In this document: positions 7,517-15,914 of the stretch, one piece after another | Numbering within the stretch: position 1 is the stretch's first letter | Layout: the number at the start of each line of letters is the position of its first letter | NCBI RefSeq assembly: GCF_000308875.1 | Contig: NZ_BAGL01000042.1 | Location: forward strand, 62,001-126,000 | DNA from: Nocardia transvalensis NBRC 15921 | GTDB lineage: Bacteria; Actinomycetota; Actinomycetes; Mycobacteriales; Mycobacteriaceae | Direction: 5' to 3' | DNA length: 64,000 nt | Position numbers and translations under genes: made by a program | The notes under the pieces: generated by a model | The model's database searches: none | Seen by the model: only the letters and a program-made list of their open reading frames with translations | What the model was told of the DNA's origin: nothing

Positions 7517-9037
7517 ATGCTGATCGGGGACATCGTCGAATACGGCGCGCGCAAACATCCGGACCGGATCGCGGTGCGATTCGAGGACGAGGCCATCGAC
7601 TACCGGCAGCTGTGCGAGCGCAGCCGCCGCCTCGCCAACGCGCTGCTGGGCGTCGCCGCGCCGGGTGACCGGGTCGCGATCCTGTCCGGCAACTGCACGC
7701 GGTACCTGGACTGCTACTACGGCGTCCCGATGGCGGGTATGGCGCTGACGATTCTCAACTTCCGGCTGCATCCGGACCAGATCGTCTCGCTCCTCACACA
7801 TTCCGGCGCGCGGGTGCTGATCGTGGCGCCCGAGTTCGCGGACCTGGTGGACCGCGTGCGCGAGCGCATCCCGTCGGTGACGACGGTGATTTCGATCGGC
7901 ACGGCCCCGGGCACGCTCGCCTGGGACGAGTTTGTCGGCGCGGCATCGGCCGAGGTCCCGGCCACGCGCCCGGACCCGAGCGAGATGGCGTGGCTGGTGT
8001 ACACCAGCGGCACGACCGGCGCGCCGAAGGGCGTGATGCTGTCGCATCGCAACCTGCTCGCCGGTCTGACGTCGTCGGCCCTCCAGTGGGGCATACCGGA
8101 GGAGACGGTATTCCTGTTCTGCTTCCCGCTGTGTCACATCGGCGGGTACGTCGTCATGATCAACCATCTGGTCGGCGCGACGGTCGGCATCCTGCGCGCC
8201 TACGACAACGCGACCTTCCTCCGGCTGGTCGACGAATGGCGGGTCACCCACACGGGTCTGGCCCCCACGATGATCAACTTCCTGCTCCAAGACCCGGAGC
8301 TGGACCGGCATTCGCTGACCACGCTGGAGGCGGTCGGCTACGGCTCCTCCGCCATTCCCGCCGCCGTACTCCGCGCGGGACTGCAACGCTTCGGCTGCGA
8401 TTTCTATCAGGGCATGGGCATGACCGAACTCGCGGGCAATGTGCTGCACCTGGATCAGGCCGCGCATCGCCGGGCCGCGCAGGGTGAGACGCATCTGCTC
8501 GCCTCGGCGGGAAAGCCGATGCGGCTGGCCGACATTCGCATCGTCGACGACGATTTCGCCGACGTGCCCGCCGGGGCCGTGGGCGAGATGATCGTGCGCG
8601 GAGACCAGGTGACCGCCGGGTACTGGAACGATCCGCGGGCGACCGCGGAGACCCGCGTCGACGGCTGGTTCCGCACCGGTGACCTGGTCCGCCAGGACGA
8701 GGAGGGCTTCGTCTACATCGTCGACCGGAAGAAGGACCTGATCATCAGCGGCGGCGAGAACGTCGCCTCGTTGACGGTCGAACAGGCCCTCTACCGGCAG
8801 CCCGGAGTCGCCGAGGCGGCCGCGATCGGCGTGCGCGACGAGACCTGGGGTGAGGTCGTGTGCGCGGTGGTGGTGCTCCGCGAGGGCGCGACCGTGTCGG
8901 CGGACGATATCGTCGCGGGCTGCCGTGATCACCTCGGCGGTTTCCAGGTGCCCCGCCGGGTCGAGTTCGTCGACGCGCTGCCGAAGAACGTGACCGGCAA
9001 GGTCCTCAAACGCGAACTGCGCGAGCGATTCTCGTGA
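7517..9037 (+). CDS. Acyl-CoA synthetase / AMP-dependent ligase
   Basis: 506-residue ANL-superfamily enzyme that activates a carboxylic acid as acyl-AMP and then as acyl-CoA. Visible motifs: P-loop-like YTSGTTGAPKGVMLSH (about residues 160-175), YGSS and GMGMTE in the middle, the hinge GWFRTGDL, and C-terminal VDRKKDLIISGGENV with the catalytic lysine in NVTGKVLKRELR. Length is normal for medium- or aromatic-acid CoA ligases. ATG start with GAGGAG upstream. It is in tandem with the cyclase-family gene, so a ring-opened acid is a reasonable substrate guess. It ends 7 bp from the convergent phosphotransferase-like gene. Confidence 0.92.
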   Translation: MLIGDIVEYGARKHPDRIAVRFEDEAIDYRQLCERSRRLANALLGVAAPGDRVAILSGNCTRYLDCYYGVPMAGMALTILNFRLHPDQIVSLLTHSGARVLIVAPEFADLVDRVRERIPSVTTVISIGTAPGTLAWDEFVGAASAEVPATRPDPSEMAWLVYTSGTTGAPKGVMLSHRNLLAGLTSSALQWGIPEETVFLFCFPLCHIGGYVVMINHLVGATVGILRAYDNATFLRLVDEWRVTHTGLAPTMINFLLQDPELDRHSLTTLEAVGYGSSAIPAAVLRAGLQRFGCDFYQGMGMTELAGNVLHLDQAAHRRAAQGETHLLASAGKPMRLADIRIVDDDFADVPAGAVGEMIVRGDQVTAGYWNDPRATAETRVDGWFRTGDLVRQDEEGFVYIVDRKKDLIISGGENVASLTVEQALYRQPGVAEAAAIGVRDETWGEVVCAVVVLREGATVSADDIVAGCRDHLGGFQVPRRVEFVDALPKNVTGKVLKRELRERFS

Positions 9038-9044
9038 GGTGGGG

Positions 9045-10406
9045 TCAGCCGAGGTGACGCGGATTCGCGACCTGGAGGCGGGACAGGACCGCGAGCGTGG
9101 TGACGCGGCGAATCTCGTTGTCGGCGTAGTCGTTCTCGCCCGACCGCAGCCGGATCGCCAGTGCCGCTTCGGAATCGCAGCCCAGGGCGGCGAGTTGCCG
9201 TCGGACCTCGGTGCCGGCCGCGGGTCCGGCGCGGAGTTCGCGGGCCGCGGTGCCGAGCAGGGTCGTGCAGACGCGCAGCAGGTAGCGTCGGCGCTGATCC
9301 GCCTCGGTGAGCGCCGGGCCGATCTCGGCGGCGAGGGTCTCGGTGACGAGTTCGATGATCTCGGCGGGCGCGGGGCGGTCGTGCACGGTGTCGGCGGGTT
9401 CGGCCGTCGTGGGCACGGTGACCGCGTCGTCGAGCAGACCGAGCGCGGTGAGCAGGTCGAATTCGGATTCGCAGACCCGCCGGCCGATGGCCGCCAATTC
9501 GATCGAGCGTTCCGCGCCGCTGTGGTGGCGCTCGGCCTGGAACATGCTCAGCACCAGCCACTTCAGCGTGCCGAACACCTCCCACCAGTGCAGTTCGTCC
9601 GGGGCCGGCCGGGTCCCGGTGGCGCGCTCGTAGCCGTCGAGGAGTTGGTCGCGGGTGCCCAGGCCGCCGACCGGGGCCGGGGCGCCGAAGCGCCAGGCCC
9701 GGACGCACAGCCAGCCCAGATCCTCGATCGGGTTGCCGATATGCGCCAGTTCCCAGTCGAGCACCGCGCGCAGGCCGTCCGGTTCGACAAGGAAGTTGCC
9801 GAGCCGGAAGTCGCCGTGTACGAGCGCGTTCGGGCGGGCGGCCGGGGGCCGGTCGCGCAGCCATCGCAATCCCATCTCGACCACCGGACGGGGCTGGGCG
9901 AGGTCGCGATAGATCTGTTCGAGCGTGTCCAGGGGATCGCTGTCGTCGAGCGGGCCCAGCGTGTCGAGCGGGGTGCGGTGGATACGGCCGAGGACCTCGC
10001 CGAGGTCTCCGGCGAGGCGGTCGCGCACCGAGGCGAATTCTGGATTCCGTTGCAGCCTACGGGGAATGGACTCGCCGGTGACCAGCTCCATCACCAGGTA
10101 GGGCGCGTCGATGCCCGGCGCGTCGTCCGCGGCGGCGAGGACGGCCGGGACCGGGACGCCCGCCGCTGCCGCCGCCCGCAGGCAGGACGCCTCGGCGCGC
10201 ATTCGGGCGGCGTCACCGTGCCCCGGCGGATCGCGGCGCAGCACCGCCCGCACCGGCGCGCCCCTGTCGTCGCGGGCGGCGATCGCGTAGACCTCCCTGC
10301 TGGCGCCGCCAGTGAACCGCCGCAACTCGACATCGGTCAGCGCGGTGCCCAAAGCCGCCGCGAGCACATCGCGGACGCCGTCGGGCAGGGAAACGGTCAC
10401 AGCCAT
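9045..10406 (-). CDS. Aminoglycoside-phosphotransferase-fold protein of acyl-CoA metabolism
   Basis: 453-residue kinase-fold protein. The N-terminal about 330 residues show the APH signature: VHGDFRLGNFLV (catalytic loop, about 210-221) and LDWELAHIGNPIEDLGWL (metal-binding DxD-like loop). A further C-terminal helical domain of about 110 residues follows. In actinobacteria and in human ACAD10/11 this fold is paired with acyl-CoA dehydrogenases and is thought to phosphorylate hydroxy-acyl substrates, not antibiotics. The ATG at 10406 overlaps the end of the acyl-CoA dehydrogenase gene by 10 bp, indicating translational coupling. Last gene of the leftward operon that starts at the TetR gene. 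Confidence 0.85.
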   Translation of the reverse strand: MAVTVSLPDGVRDVLAAALGTALTDVELRRFTGGASREVYAIAARDDRGAPVRAVLRRDPPGHGDAARMRAEASCLRAAAAAGVPVPAVLAAADDAPGIDAPYLVMELVTGESIPRRLQRNPEFASVRDRLAGDLGEVLGRIHRTPLDTLGPLDDSDPLDTLEQIYRDLAQPRPVVEMGLRWLRDRPPAARPNALVHGDFRLGNFLVEPDGLRAVLDWELAHIGNPIEDLGWLCVRAWRFGAPAPVGGLGTRDQLLDGYERATGTRPAPDELHWWEVFGTLKWLVLSMFQAERHHSGAERSIELAAIGRRVCESEFDLLTALGLLDDAVTVPTTAEPADTVHDRPAPAEIIELVTETLAAEIGPALTEADQRRRYLLRVCTTLLGTAARELRAGPAAGTEVRRQLAALGCDSEAALAIRLRSGENDYADNEIRRVTTLAVLSRLQVANPRHLG

Positions 10407-11569
10407 GGCGCGGCCTCCGGGGACTTCAGCAAACGCCGTGCGGTGGACATGCGGTGCACCTCGTCGGGACCGTCGTAGACGCGGGCGTAGCGCGCCTGCC
10501 GGTACATCCGTTCCAGCGGGGTGTCGGCGGTCAGGCCGAGTGCGCCGTGCACCTGGATGGCGCGATCGATCACGTTGTGCAGCATGCGCGCACCCCAGAA
10601 CTTGATCAGCCCGACCCGCACCCGGTAGTCCTCGCCGGCGTCCATGGCGCGGGCGGCGTCGAGGGTCATGAGCCGGGCGGCGTGGATCTCGGCGGCGGAT
10701 TCCGCGATGTACCGGTGGATCTCGCCCTTCTCCGCGAGCAGCGAACCGTGCGCGTAGCGGGTATTGGCGCGGACGCACATCAGTTCGTAGGCGCGCTGGG
10801 CCTGGCCGAGCCACCGCATGCAGTGGAAGATCCGGCCCGGCCCGAGCCGATCCTGCGCCACGGCGAAGCCCTTGCCGCGCTCACCCAGCAGGTTCGCGGC
10901 GGGTACGCGCACATCGGTGAGCCGGATCTCGTAGTGGTCGCTCGGGTCGTGTCCCATCGTCGGGATGGCGCGGACGATCTCGAAGCCGGGGGTGTCGGTC
11001 GGCACGATGATCGCGCTGATCCGGGCGTGCCGCGGCACATCGCCGGATTCGGTGTTCGCGAAGACGGTGCAGTACGCGGCCTGCTGGGCGCCGGTGGTGA
11101 ACCACTTGTGCCCGTTGATGATCCAGGTGTCGCCGTCGAGTTCCGCGCGGGTGGCGACGAGAGTGGGATCGGAGCCCGCCACCTCCGGTTCGGTCAGCCC
11201 GACCGACGGCATGACGTCACCGGCGACCATCGGCGGGATCCAGCGGCGGCGCTGGTCCTCGGTGCCGTGCCTGTGCAGCATGAGGGTGTCCTGCATGGAC
11301 ACCGAGCCGACGGCCAGCTGCCCGAATTCCGAGCGGCCGATGATCTCGTTGAGCCGCACGAAGTCGAGGAACGGCACTCCGCCGCCGCCGAGTTCGGCCG
11401 GATGGCCCAGCGCCCACAGCCCGAGTTCCTTCGCGCGCTCCCGCAGCCGGGCCAGCGCGGCCTGCGCCGCCTCGCCCTCGACGACCAGCACGGGCTCCGC
11501 CGGCACGACTTCCTCGTCGATGAAAAGCCGCATGCGCGAGATCGTTTCGGTGATGTCCGCGGTCGTCAT
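10397..11569 (-). CDS. Acyl-CoA dehydrogenase
   Basis: 390-residue FAD-dependent acyl-CoA dehydrogenase. The family signatures are clear: LTEPEVAGSDP (FAD/substrate loop), WIINGHKWFTTGA, and the C-terminal IQVHGALGLTADTPLERMYRQAR with the GPDEVH segment. Introduces the alpha-beta double bond into an acyl-CoA. The start ATG overlaps the stop of the upstream SnoaL-like gene by 4 bp (ATGA), and its own 3' end overlaps the phosphotransferase-like gene, so three consecutive genes are translationally coupled. The partnership with a phosphotransferase-fold protein resembles the ACAD10/11 arrangement. Confidence 0.92.
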   Translation of the reverse strand: MTTADITETISRMRLFIDEEVVPAEPVLVVEGEAAQAALARLRERAKELGLWALGHPAELGGGGVPFLDFVRLNEIIGRSEFGQLAVGSVSMQDTLMLHRHGTEDQRRRWIPPMVAGDVMPSVGLTEPEVAGSDPTLVATRAELDGDTWIINGHKWFTTGAQQAAYCTVFANTESGDVPRHARISAIIVPTDTPGFEIVRAIPTMGHDPSDHYEIRLTDVRVPAANLLGERGKGFAVAQDRLGPGRIFHCMRWLGQAQRAYELMCVRANTRYAHGSLLAEKGEIHRYIAESAAEIHAARLMTLDAARAMDAGEDYRVRVGLIKFWGARMLHNVIDRAIQVHGALGLTADTPLERMYRQARYARVYDGPDEVHRMSTARRLLKSPEAAPWL

Positions 11570-11955
11570 CGGCGCTCCCGGGCCGCGGCGGCCAGCTCGC
11601 GCAGCGGCCGGGTGGCCGCCGAGTCGACGTACTCGTCTATGCGGCCGATACGGCCGTCCCGCACGCGCACGAACAGGGCGGCGGGCACTTCCAGTGCGCC
11701 GTGGCCGGGCAGATGTCCGCGCAGGACGTGCTGCTGAGCGAAGCCGTCGCGCAGGGGATAGCGCCGAATCTCCTCGTACCGAAGGTTGTCCACGGTCCGC
11801 GACAGCCAGCGCAGCACCCGGAGGTTCTCGGTGACGGTCTGCTCGGTGGCGTCGTCGTTGTGCCAGATGCGCGCGTCCGGCAGGTACATCTCGGTCAGTG
11901 CCGCCGCGTCGCCGGCGCTGACGGCGGCGAAGAAGCGATCGGCCAGGTCGTTCAT
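11566..11955 (-). CDS. SnoaL-like / NTF2-fold small protein
   Basis: 129-residue protein with the NTF2-like pattern: N-terminal helix FFAAVSAGDAAALTEMYLPDARIW, central strands and C-terminal RVRDGRIGRIDEYVDSA. Such proteins act as small isomerases, hydratases, lactone/polyketide cyclases or as non-catalytic partners. ATG at 11955 with GAGGAGAT upstream. Overlaps the acyl-CoA dehydrogenase by 4 bp. Its place between CoA-transferase and dehydrogenase suggests an isomerisation or hydration step in the same pathway; the precise activity is unknown. Confidence 0.75.
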   Translation of the reverse strand: MNDLADRFFAAVSAGDAAALTEMYLPDARIWHNDDATEQTVTENLRVLRWLSRTVDNLRYEEIRRYPLRDGFAQQHVLRGHLPGHGALEVPAALFVRVRDGRIGRIDEYVDSAATRPLRELAAAARERR

Positions 11956-11966
11956 CGGAGGATCTC

Positions 11967-11978
11967 CTCGAATTCGAG
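11967..11978. repeat. 12-bp perfect palindrome in intergenic gap
   Basis: CTCGAATTCGAG lies in the 65-bp gap between the CoA-transferase and SnoaL-like genes, next to the latter's ribosome-binding site. It might be an internal operator or an mRNA hairpin limiting translation. It is not a mycobacterial LexA box (those have TCGAAC-N4-GTTCGA). Confidence 0.25.
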
Positions 11979-12020
11979 TTCGGCCGTCGAGCGAACCCAC
12001 CTCGCGGATGTCGACGGCGG

Positions 12021-13271
12021 TCATGCGATGGTGCCTTGCGCGCGCAACCGGGCCAGCCGGTCGTGGTCGTAGCCGAGCAGGCCGCCGAGGACCTCCTCGG
12101 TGTGGGTGCCCGGGCGGCTCGCGCCACCCCACCGGACGCCGCCGGCGGTCTCGCTGAGCCGGGGGACGACGCCGACGCCCTTGGCCGGTACCGGGTCGAA
12201 CTCCGGATCGTCGCGGCCGCGCGACGGGTCGACGTGATCGACGAAGAGGCCGCGCGCGGTGAACTGGGGGTCGGTCATCACCTCGGCGACCGTGTTCACC
12301 GGGCCCGCGACCACGCCGAAGGTGGCGAGGAGGTCGATCAGGTCGGCGGCGTCGTAACCGCCGGCCCACTCGGCGATCAGCTCGTCCAGTTCGTCCTGGT
12401 GTTCGCCGCGCGCGGTGTGCGTGGCGTACCGCGGATCGGCGGCGAGGCCGGGCCGGTCCATCGCCTTCGCCAGCCGCCCGAACACCGTGTCCTGATTGGC
12501 GGCGATGATCACCCACAGCCCGTCGGCGGCCCGGTACAGATTCGACGGCGCCACCCGGTCGAGGCGGGTGCCCGACGGCTGCCGGATATGGCCGGTCTTG
12601 TGGTAGTCCGGGATAGTCGACTCCTGAACGGCCAGCGACGCTTCGGTCAGCGCCGCGTCGACGATCTGCCCGCGGCCGGTGCGTTCGCGCACCAGCAGCG
12701 CGGCGAGGACGCCCTGGAAGGCGAACAGCCCGGCCAGGCTGTCGCCGAGGGACAGCGCCAGCCGCGGCGGCGCCTGCCCCGGGAATCCGTTGAGGTGCCG
12801 CAGCCCGCTGATGCCCTCCGCGACGGAGGCGTACCCGGGCCGCGACGCGTACGGCCCGGTCTGCCCGTAGCCGGAGACCCGCGCCAGCACCAGTCGCGGA
12901 TTGCGCGCGGTGAGCGTGTCGTAGCCGAGGCCCCAGCGTTCGAGGGTGCCGGGGCGGAAGCTCTCCACCACCACGTCGGCCGTGGCGGCGAGTTCGAGGA
13001 AGACCTCGCGGCCCGCCTCGGTGCGCAGATCCAGGCTGACGCAGCGCTTGTTGCGCGCGTGCACGGTCCAGAAGTACTGGTGCCCGCCCTCGGCCTGACC
13101 CCAATCCCGCAGGGGGTCGGGACGATCCGGTGCTTCGATCTTGATGACGTCGGCGCCCATATCGCCGAGCAGGCGGCCGCAGTAGGGGCCCGCGATCAGC
13201 GTCCCGAGTTCGAGCACCCGGTATCCGTCCAGGGCGCCGGGAATCTCGGTGGGCGGGGGAGCTGCTGTCAT
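12021..13271 (-). CDS. CaiB/BaiF-family (class III) CoA-transferase
   Basis: 416-residue family III CoA-transferase that swaps CoA between an acyl-CoA and a free acid. Family features: N-terminal LDGYRVLELGTLIAGPYCGRLLGDMGADVIKIE, then VSLDLRTEAGREVFLEL, the SFRPGTLERWGLGYD segment, RLALSLGDSLAGLFA with the catalytic-type aspartate, and the HTEEVLGGLLGYD C-terminus. ATG at 13271 is preceded by AGGAGG. It follows the TetR gene by 26 bp, so it is probably read from the same autoregulated promoter at 13955-13973 and acts as substrate activation step of the regulon. Confidence 0.92.
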   Translation of the reverse strand: MTAAPPPTEIPGALDGYRVLELGTLIAGPYCGRLLGDMGADVIKIEAPDRPDPLRDWGQAEGGHQYFWTVHARNKRCVSLDLRTEAGREVFLELAATADVVVESFRPGTLERWGLGYDTLTARNPRLVLARVSGYGQTGPYASRPGYASVAEGISGLRHLNGFPGQAPPRLALSLGDSLAGLFAFQGVLAALLVRERTGRGQIVDAALTEASLAVQESTIPDYHKTGHIRQPSGTRLDRVAPSNLYRAADGLWVIIAANQDTVFGRLAKAMDRPGLAADPRYATHTARGEHQDELDELIAEWAGGYDAADLIDLLATFGVVAGPVNTVAEVMTDPQFTARGLFVDHVDPSRGRDDPEFDPVPAKGVGVVPRLSETAGGVRWGGASRPGTHTEEVLGGLLGYDHDRLARLRAQGTIA

Positions 13272-13297
13272 GGTGCCTCCTGCTCGGCGCCGGTGTC

Positions 13298-13933
13298 CTA
13301 CGTCTGGTCCGGGTCGAGCCCGAGCGCGCTGACCGACATGCGGTCGAGGGTGTCCAGCAGCGCGGCCTCGTCGGCGTCCTCGCCCTGGATCAACCACAGA
13401 TAGAGGGTGTGTTCGACCATCGCCGACATCGCGCGGGCCGCCAGCTCCGGATCGAGCTTCGGATGGACCAGGCCCTCGCCCTGCCAGCGGGCGATCGCCC
13501 GGGAGGTGCGGTCGAGGAGCTGACGGCGGTGCTCGTGGCGCAGCCGCCGGAAGTCCTCGTTGAAGGTCGCCACCTGTTCGACGATCGCCATGAAGCGGGC
13601 GTTGCGCCGATACGCCTCGTAATAGGAGCGGTTGGCGGCGATCAGTTTGGCGGCGGGGGACAGCTCCGCCGGGGCGGGGTCGCGGCGGTGCATATCTTCG
13701 AACAGCCGGGTGCTCAGCTCGCCGAAGACATCGTCCTTCGACTCGAAATAGCGGTAGAAGGTGCCATAGGAGACGCCCGCCTCCTGGGCGATCAGCTCCA
13801 CCCGGGTATCGAGGAATCCGACGGATTCGAAGACGACGCGCGCGGCGTCCAGGAGGGCGTCACGCGTTTTCCGGCCCCGCGGCGTCAAGGTGTCGACCGC
13901 GGCGGGCGCGCTATTGACAGATGACTTCGGCAC
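13298..13933 (-). CDS. TetR-family regulator of the catabolic block
   Basis: 211-residue TetR regulator. The N-terminal DNA-binding domain is typical: TRDALLDAARVVFESVGFLD, then ELIAQEAGVSYGTFYRYFESKDDVF. The C-terminal domain is helical with no recognised ligand motif. GTG start. The nested palindrome at 13955-13973 is centred about 30 bp upstream, and a copy with one base changed is present before the cyclase gene at 6556; the natural inference is a repressor that controls itself, the leftward operon, the rightward VOC/CMD pair and the distant cyclase/ligase pair. The inducer is probably a CoA-ester of the pathway, which is not established. Confidence 0.9.
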   Translation of the reverse strand: MPKSSVNSAPAAVDTLTPRGRKTRDALLDAARVVFESVGFLDTRVELIAQEAGVSYGTFYRYFESKDDVFGELSTRLFEDMHRRDPAPAELSPAAKLIAANRSYYEAYRRNARFMAIVEQVATFNEDFRRLRHEHRRQLLDRTSRAIARWQGEGLVHPKLDPELAARAMSAMVEHTLYLWLIQGEDADEAALLDTLDRMSVSALGLDPDQT

Positions 13934-13954
13934 GGATCAGACTATCCAACAACA

Positions 13955-13973
13955 TGACATGACTGTCAAGTCA
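13955..13973. promoter_or_regulatory. TetR-type operator, copy 2 (nested palindrome)
   Basis: TGACATGACTGTCAAGTCA, again TGAC-n-TGAC-n-GTCA-n-GTCA, lies between the divergent TetR gene (start 13933) and VOC gene (start 14001). It matches the site at 6519-6537 in 18 of 19 positions. Placement within 30 bp of both starts suits repression of both directions. Confidence 0.72.
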
Positions 13974-14000
13974 GTTCATGCGCCGAGCGGAAGGATTGCC

Positions 14001-14567
14001 ATGAGCGCCGCCAACCCGAAATTCCGACTGGGCGGGATCAATCATCTCGCGCTGGTGTGTGCGGATATGCGCCGAACGATCGAATTCTATTCGGGAACAC
14101 TCGGTATGCCGCTGGTGAAGACTATCGAACTGCCCGGTGATCTGGGTCAGCATTTCTTCTTCGACTGCGGCGGCGGAAATACCCTGGCCTTCTTCTGGCT
14201 CGCCGACGCGCCCGACGCGACGCCCGGCCTCGCCGCGCCGAAGGGCCTGCCGGACGAGGGTGAACTGGTCAGCGGGGTCGGCTCGATGAATCACGTGGCG
14301 TTCGCGGTGCCGCCGGAGGAGTTCGACGAGTACTACGAGCGGCTGCGGGCCGAGGGCGTCAAGGTCAGCCGGGTGCTCAATCACGACGACAGCCGCAAGG
14401 GGGTGTCGCGCGAGGTGCATCCCGGCACGTTCGTGCGGTCGTTCTATTTCCAGGATCCGGACGGCGTTCTGCTCGAATTCGCCTGCTGGATGCGCACTTT
14501 CACCGACGCCGACGTGACCCACGAGCCGAAGACGGCGGCCGATCGCCGCGTGCCCTCCGCCCGCTGA
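14001..14567 (+). CDS. VOC-family (glyoxalase/extradiol dioxygenase-like) protein
   Basis: 188-residue vicinal-oxygen-chelate protein. It opens with GGINHLALVCADMRRTIEFYSGTLGMPLV, the standard first beta-alpha-beta with a candidate metal histidine. A second half carries SMNHVAFAVP and ends VRSFYFQDPDGVLLEFACW, with the family's metal glutamate. Start chosen at ATG 14001 because GGAAGG precedes it and because the operator at 13955-13973 would lie inside a longer frame. It could be a ring-cleaving dioxygenase, an epimerase or a hydrolase. First gene of a two-gene unit with the CMD-like protein and under the shared TetR operator. Confidence 0.85.
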   Translation: MSAANPKFRLGGINHLALVCADMRRTIEFYSGTLGMPLVKTIELPGDLGQHFFFDCGGGNTLAFFWLADAPDATPGLAAPKGLPDEGELVSGVGSMNHVAFAVPPEEFDEYYERLRAEGVKVSRVLNHDDSRKGVSREVHPGTFVRSFYFQDPDGVLLEFACWMRTFTDADVTHEPKTAADRRVPSAR

Positions 14568-14604
14568 ACCGCGAAACCCGCACCACCCGAGAGGAATCCG
14601 CACG

Positions 14605-15246
14605 ATGCCGCGTCTCCGCGAAGTGCCCCGCGCCGAAGTGACCGACGAGAAGATCCTGTTCTTCTACGACCGGCTGTTCGGCCCCGACAAGGACCCCGCC
14701 GTCGATCACGGCACCGTGCACGGCACGCCGGGCGACTGGTGGACCGTCTTCGCACAGTCGCCGGAGGTCTTCCGGCACGCGGTCCGGGGTTTCGCGGTCT
14801 ACCGCAACGCCACCCTGGATCCGGCGCTGCGCGAACTCGGGCAGAGCCGGGCCGGGTATGCCCGCGGCAGCCGGTTCGTGTTCTCCCAGCACTGTAAGCA
14901 GATGCGGTCGCTGGGGGTGGCCGAGGAGAAGATCGCCGCTATTCCGCATTGGCAGGTGAGCGGCTGTTTCTCCGATCTCGAGCGGGCGGTGCTGGCCTAT
15001 ACCGACGGCCTGGTCTACGACGGCGGGCGGGTGCCCGACGAGGTGTTCGCGGTGCTGCGGGCGAATCTCACCGATCCGGAGATCCTGGAGCTGACCTACA
15101 TCACCGCGCTCTACGACATGCACGCCACCATGTGCCGCGCGCTGCGCCTGGAATTCGACGACCGCCCGGAAGTGGTTGCGGAGGTGCGGGATCCGGAGGG
15201 CGTCGAGGTGCGCGATCTGGCGTCGGATCTGACGGGGGACAGGTGA
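14605..15246 (+). CDS. Carboxymuconolactone decarboxylase-like (AhpD-fold) protein
   Basis: 213-residue protein of the CMD/AhpD fold. Diagnostic region: ELGQSRAGYARGSRFVFSQH followed by CKQMRSLGVAEEKI, then FSDLERAVLAYTDGLVYDGG and LTYITALYDMHATMCRAL. Classical AhpD has a CxxC peroxidase pair; here only one cysteine follows the QH motif, so thiol peroxidase activity is unlikely and a decarboxylase- or lactonase-like role fits better. ATG with GAGAGGA upstream, 37 bp after the VOC gene. Likely a late step in the ring-degradation pathway; substrate unknown. Confidence 0.82.
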   Translation: MPRLREVPRAEVTDEKILFFYDRLFGPDKDPAVDHGTVHGTPGDWWTVFAQSPEVFRHAVRGFAVYRNATLDPALRELGQSRAGYARGSRFVFSQHCKQMRSLGVAEEKIAAIPHWQVSGCFSDLERAVLAYTDGLVYDGGRVPDEVFAVLRANLTDPEILELTYITALYDMHATMCRALRLEFDDRPEVVAEVRDPEGVEVRDLASDLTGDR

Positions 15247-15247
15247 G

Positions 15248-15910
15248 CTAGCCGCCCACGGGCGACCCGTTGTGCCCGGCGAGAAGTTCGGCGAACGGGG
15301 TCGGGGCCGGGAGGGTGTTGCCCGAGGTGCGAGCGCGCACGGGCTCCTCGTCGAGGAAGCCGGAGACCGTGGCCGGCTCCGCGACCACCAGCCGGACGAA
15401 TTCGGCGGCGGCGCGCCGCACCCGGTCGGTGAGTTCGGCGGATCCGAAATCCGCTGTGGCGGCGAAGACTCCGGTCGGCGTCACCACGGCGCGCAGGTAG
15501 CTGAACAGCGGCCGCATGGCGTGGTCGAGGACCAGCGCGTGGCGCGGCGTGCCGGCGGTGGCGGCGATCAGGACCGGCATGCCGTTGAGGGCGTCGGGGT
15601 CCAGGACGTCGATGAACATCTTGAACAGTCCGCTGTAGCTCGCCGCGAACACCGGGGTCACGGCGATCACGCCGTCGGCGGCGGAGATCTGCTCCCGCAC
15701 CGCGGCGACCGCCGGGGTGGGCAGGCCGCCGGTGGTGAGCGTGGTCGCCAGATCGGTTGCCAGATCCCGCAATTCGACGATCTCGAAGTCGACGGACTCG
15801 CCGCGGCCGGTGACGGCGGCGTCGACGGCCCCGGCCAGTTGATCGGCGAGCAGCCGGGTGGTGGACGGTTGGGACAGTCCCGCGGTGAGGACGACGACGG
15901 TGCGACTCAC
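15248..15910 (-). CDS. NAD(P)H:FMN reductase (CE1759-like family)
   Basis: 220-residue flavodoxin-fold reductase. N-terminal TRTVVV-type strand followed by TAGLSQPSTTRLLADQL (FMN phosphate-binding loop), ADGVIAVTPVFAASYSGLFK (the PVY/F-like flavin contact) and LIAATAGTPRHALVLDH. It supplies reduced FMN to the adjacent luciferase-like monooxygenase, whose stop is 4 bp upstream, so the two form an operon. This reductase/monooxygenase pairing is known in corynebacteria and relatives as the CE1759/CE1758 pair. It is convergent with the CMD-like gene. Confidence 0.85.
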   Translation of the reverse strand: MSRTVVVLTAGLSQPSTTRLLADQLAGAVDAAVTGRGESVDFEIVELRDLATDLATTLTTGGLPTPAVAAVREQISAADGVIAVTPVFAASYSGLFKMFIDVLDPDALNGMPVLIAATAGTPRHALVLDHAMRPLFSYLRAVVTPTGVFAATADFGSAELTDRVRRAAAEFVRLVVAEPATVSGFLDEEPVRARTSGNTLPAPTPFAELLAGHNGSPVGG

Positions 15911-15914
15911 GGGT

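Noticed and set aside
9045..10406. Aminoglycoside resistance gene
   Set aside because: Although the fold is APH-like, coupling to an acyl-CoA dehydrogenase and CoA-transferase indicates a metabolic role.
9045..10814. N-terminal extension of the phosphotransferase-like protein to 589 residues
   Set aside because: The extra part is antisense-like Arg-rich sequence inside the acyl-CoA dehydrogenase gene; the family begins at ATG 10406.
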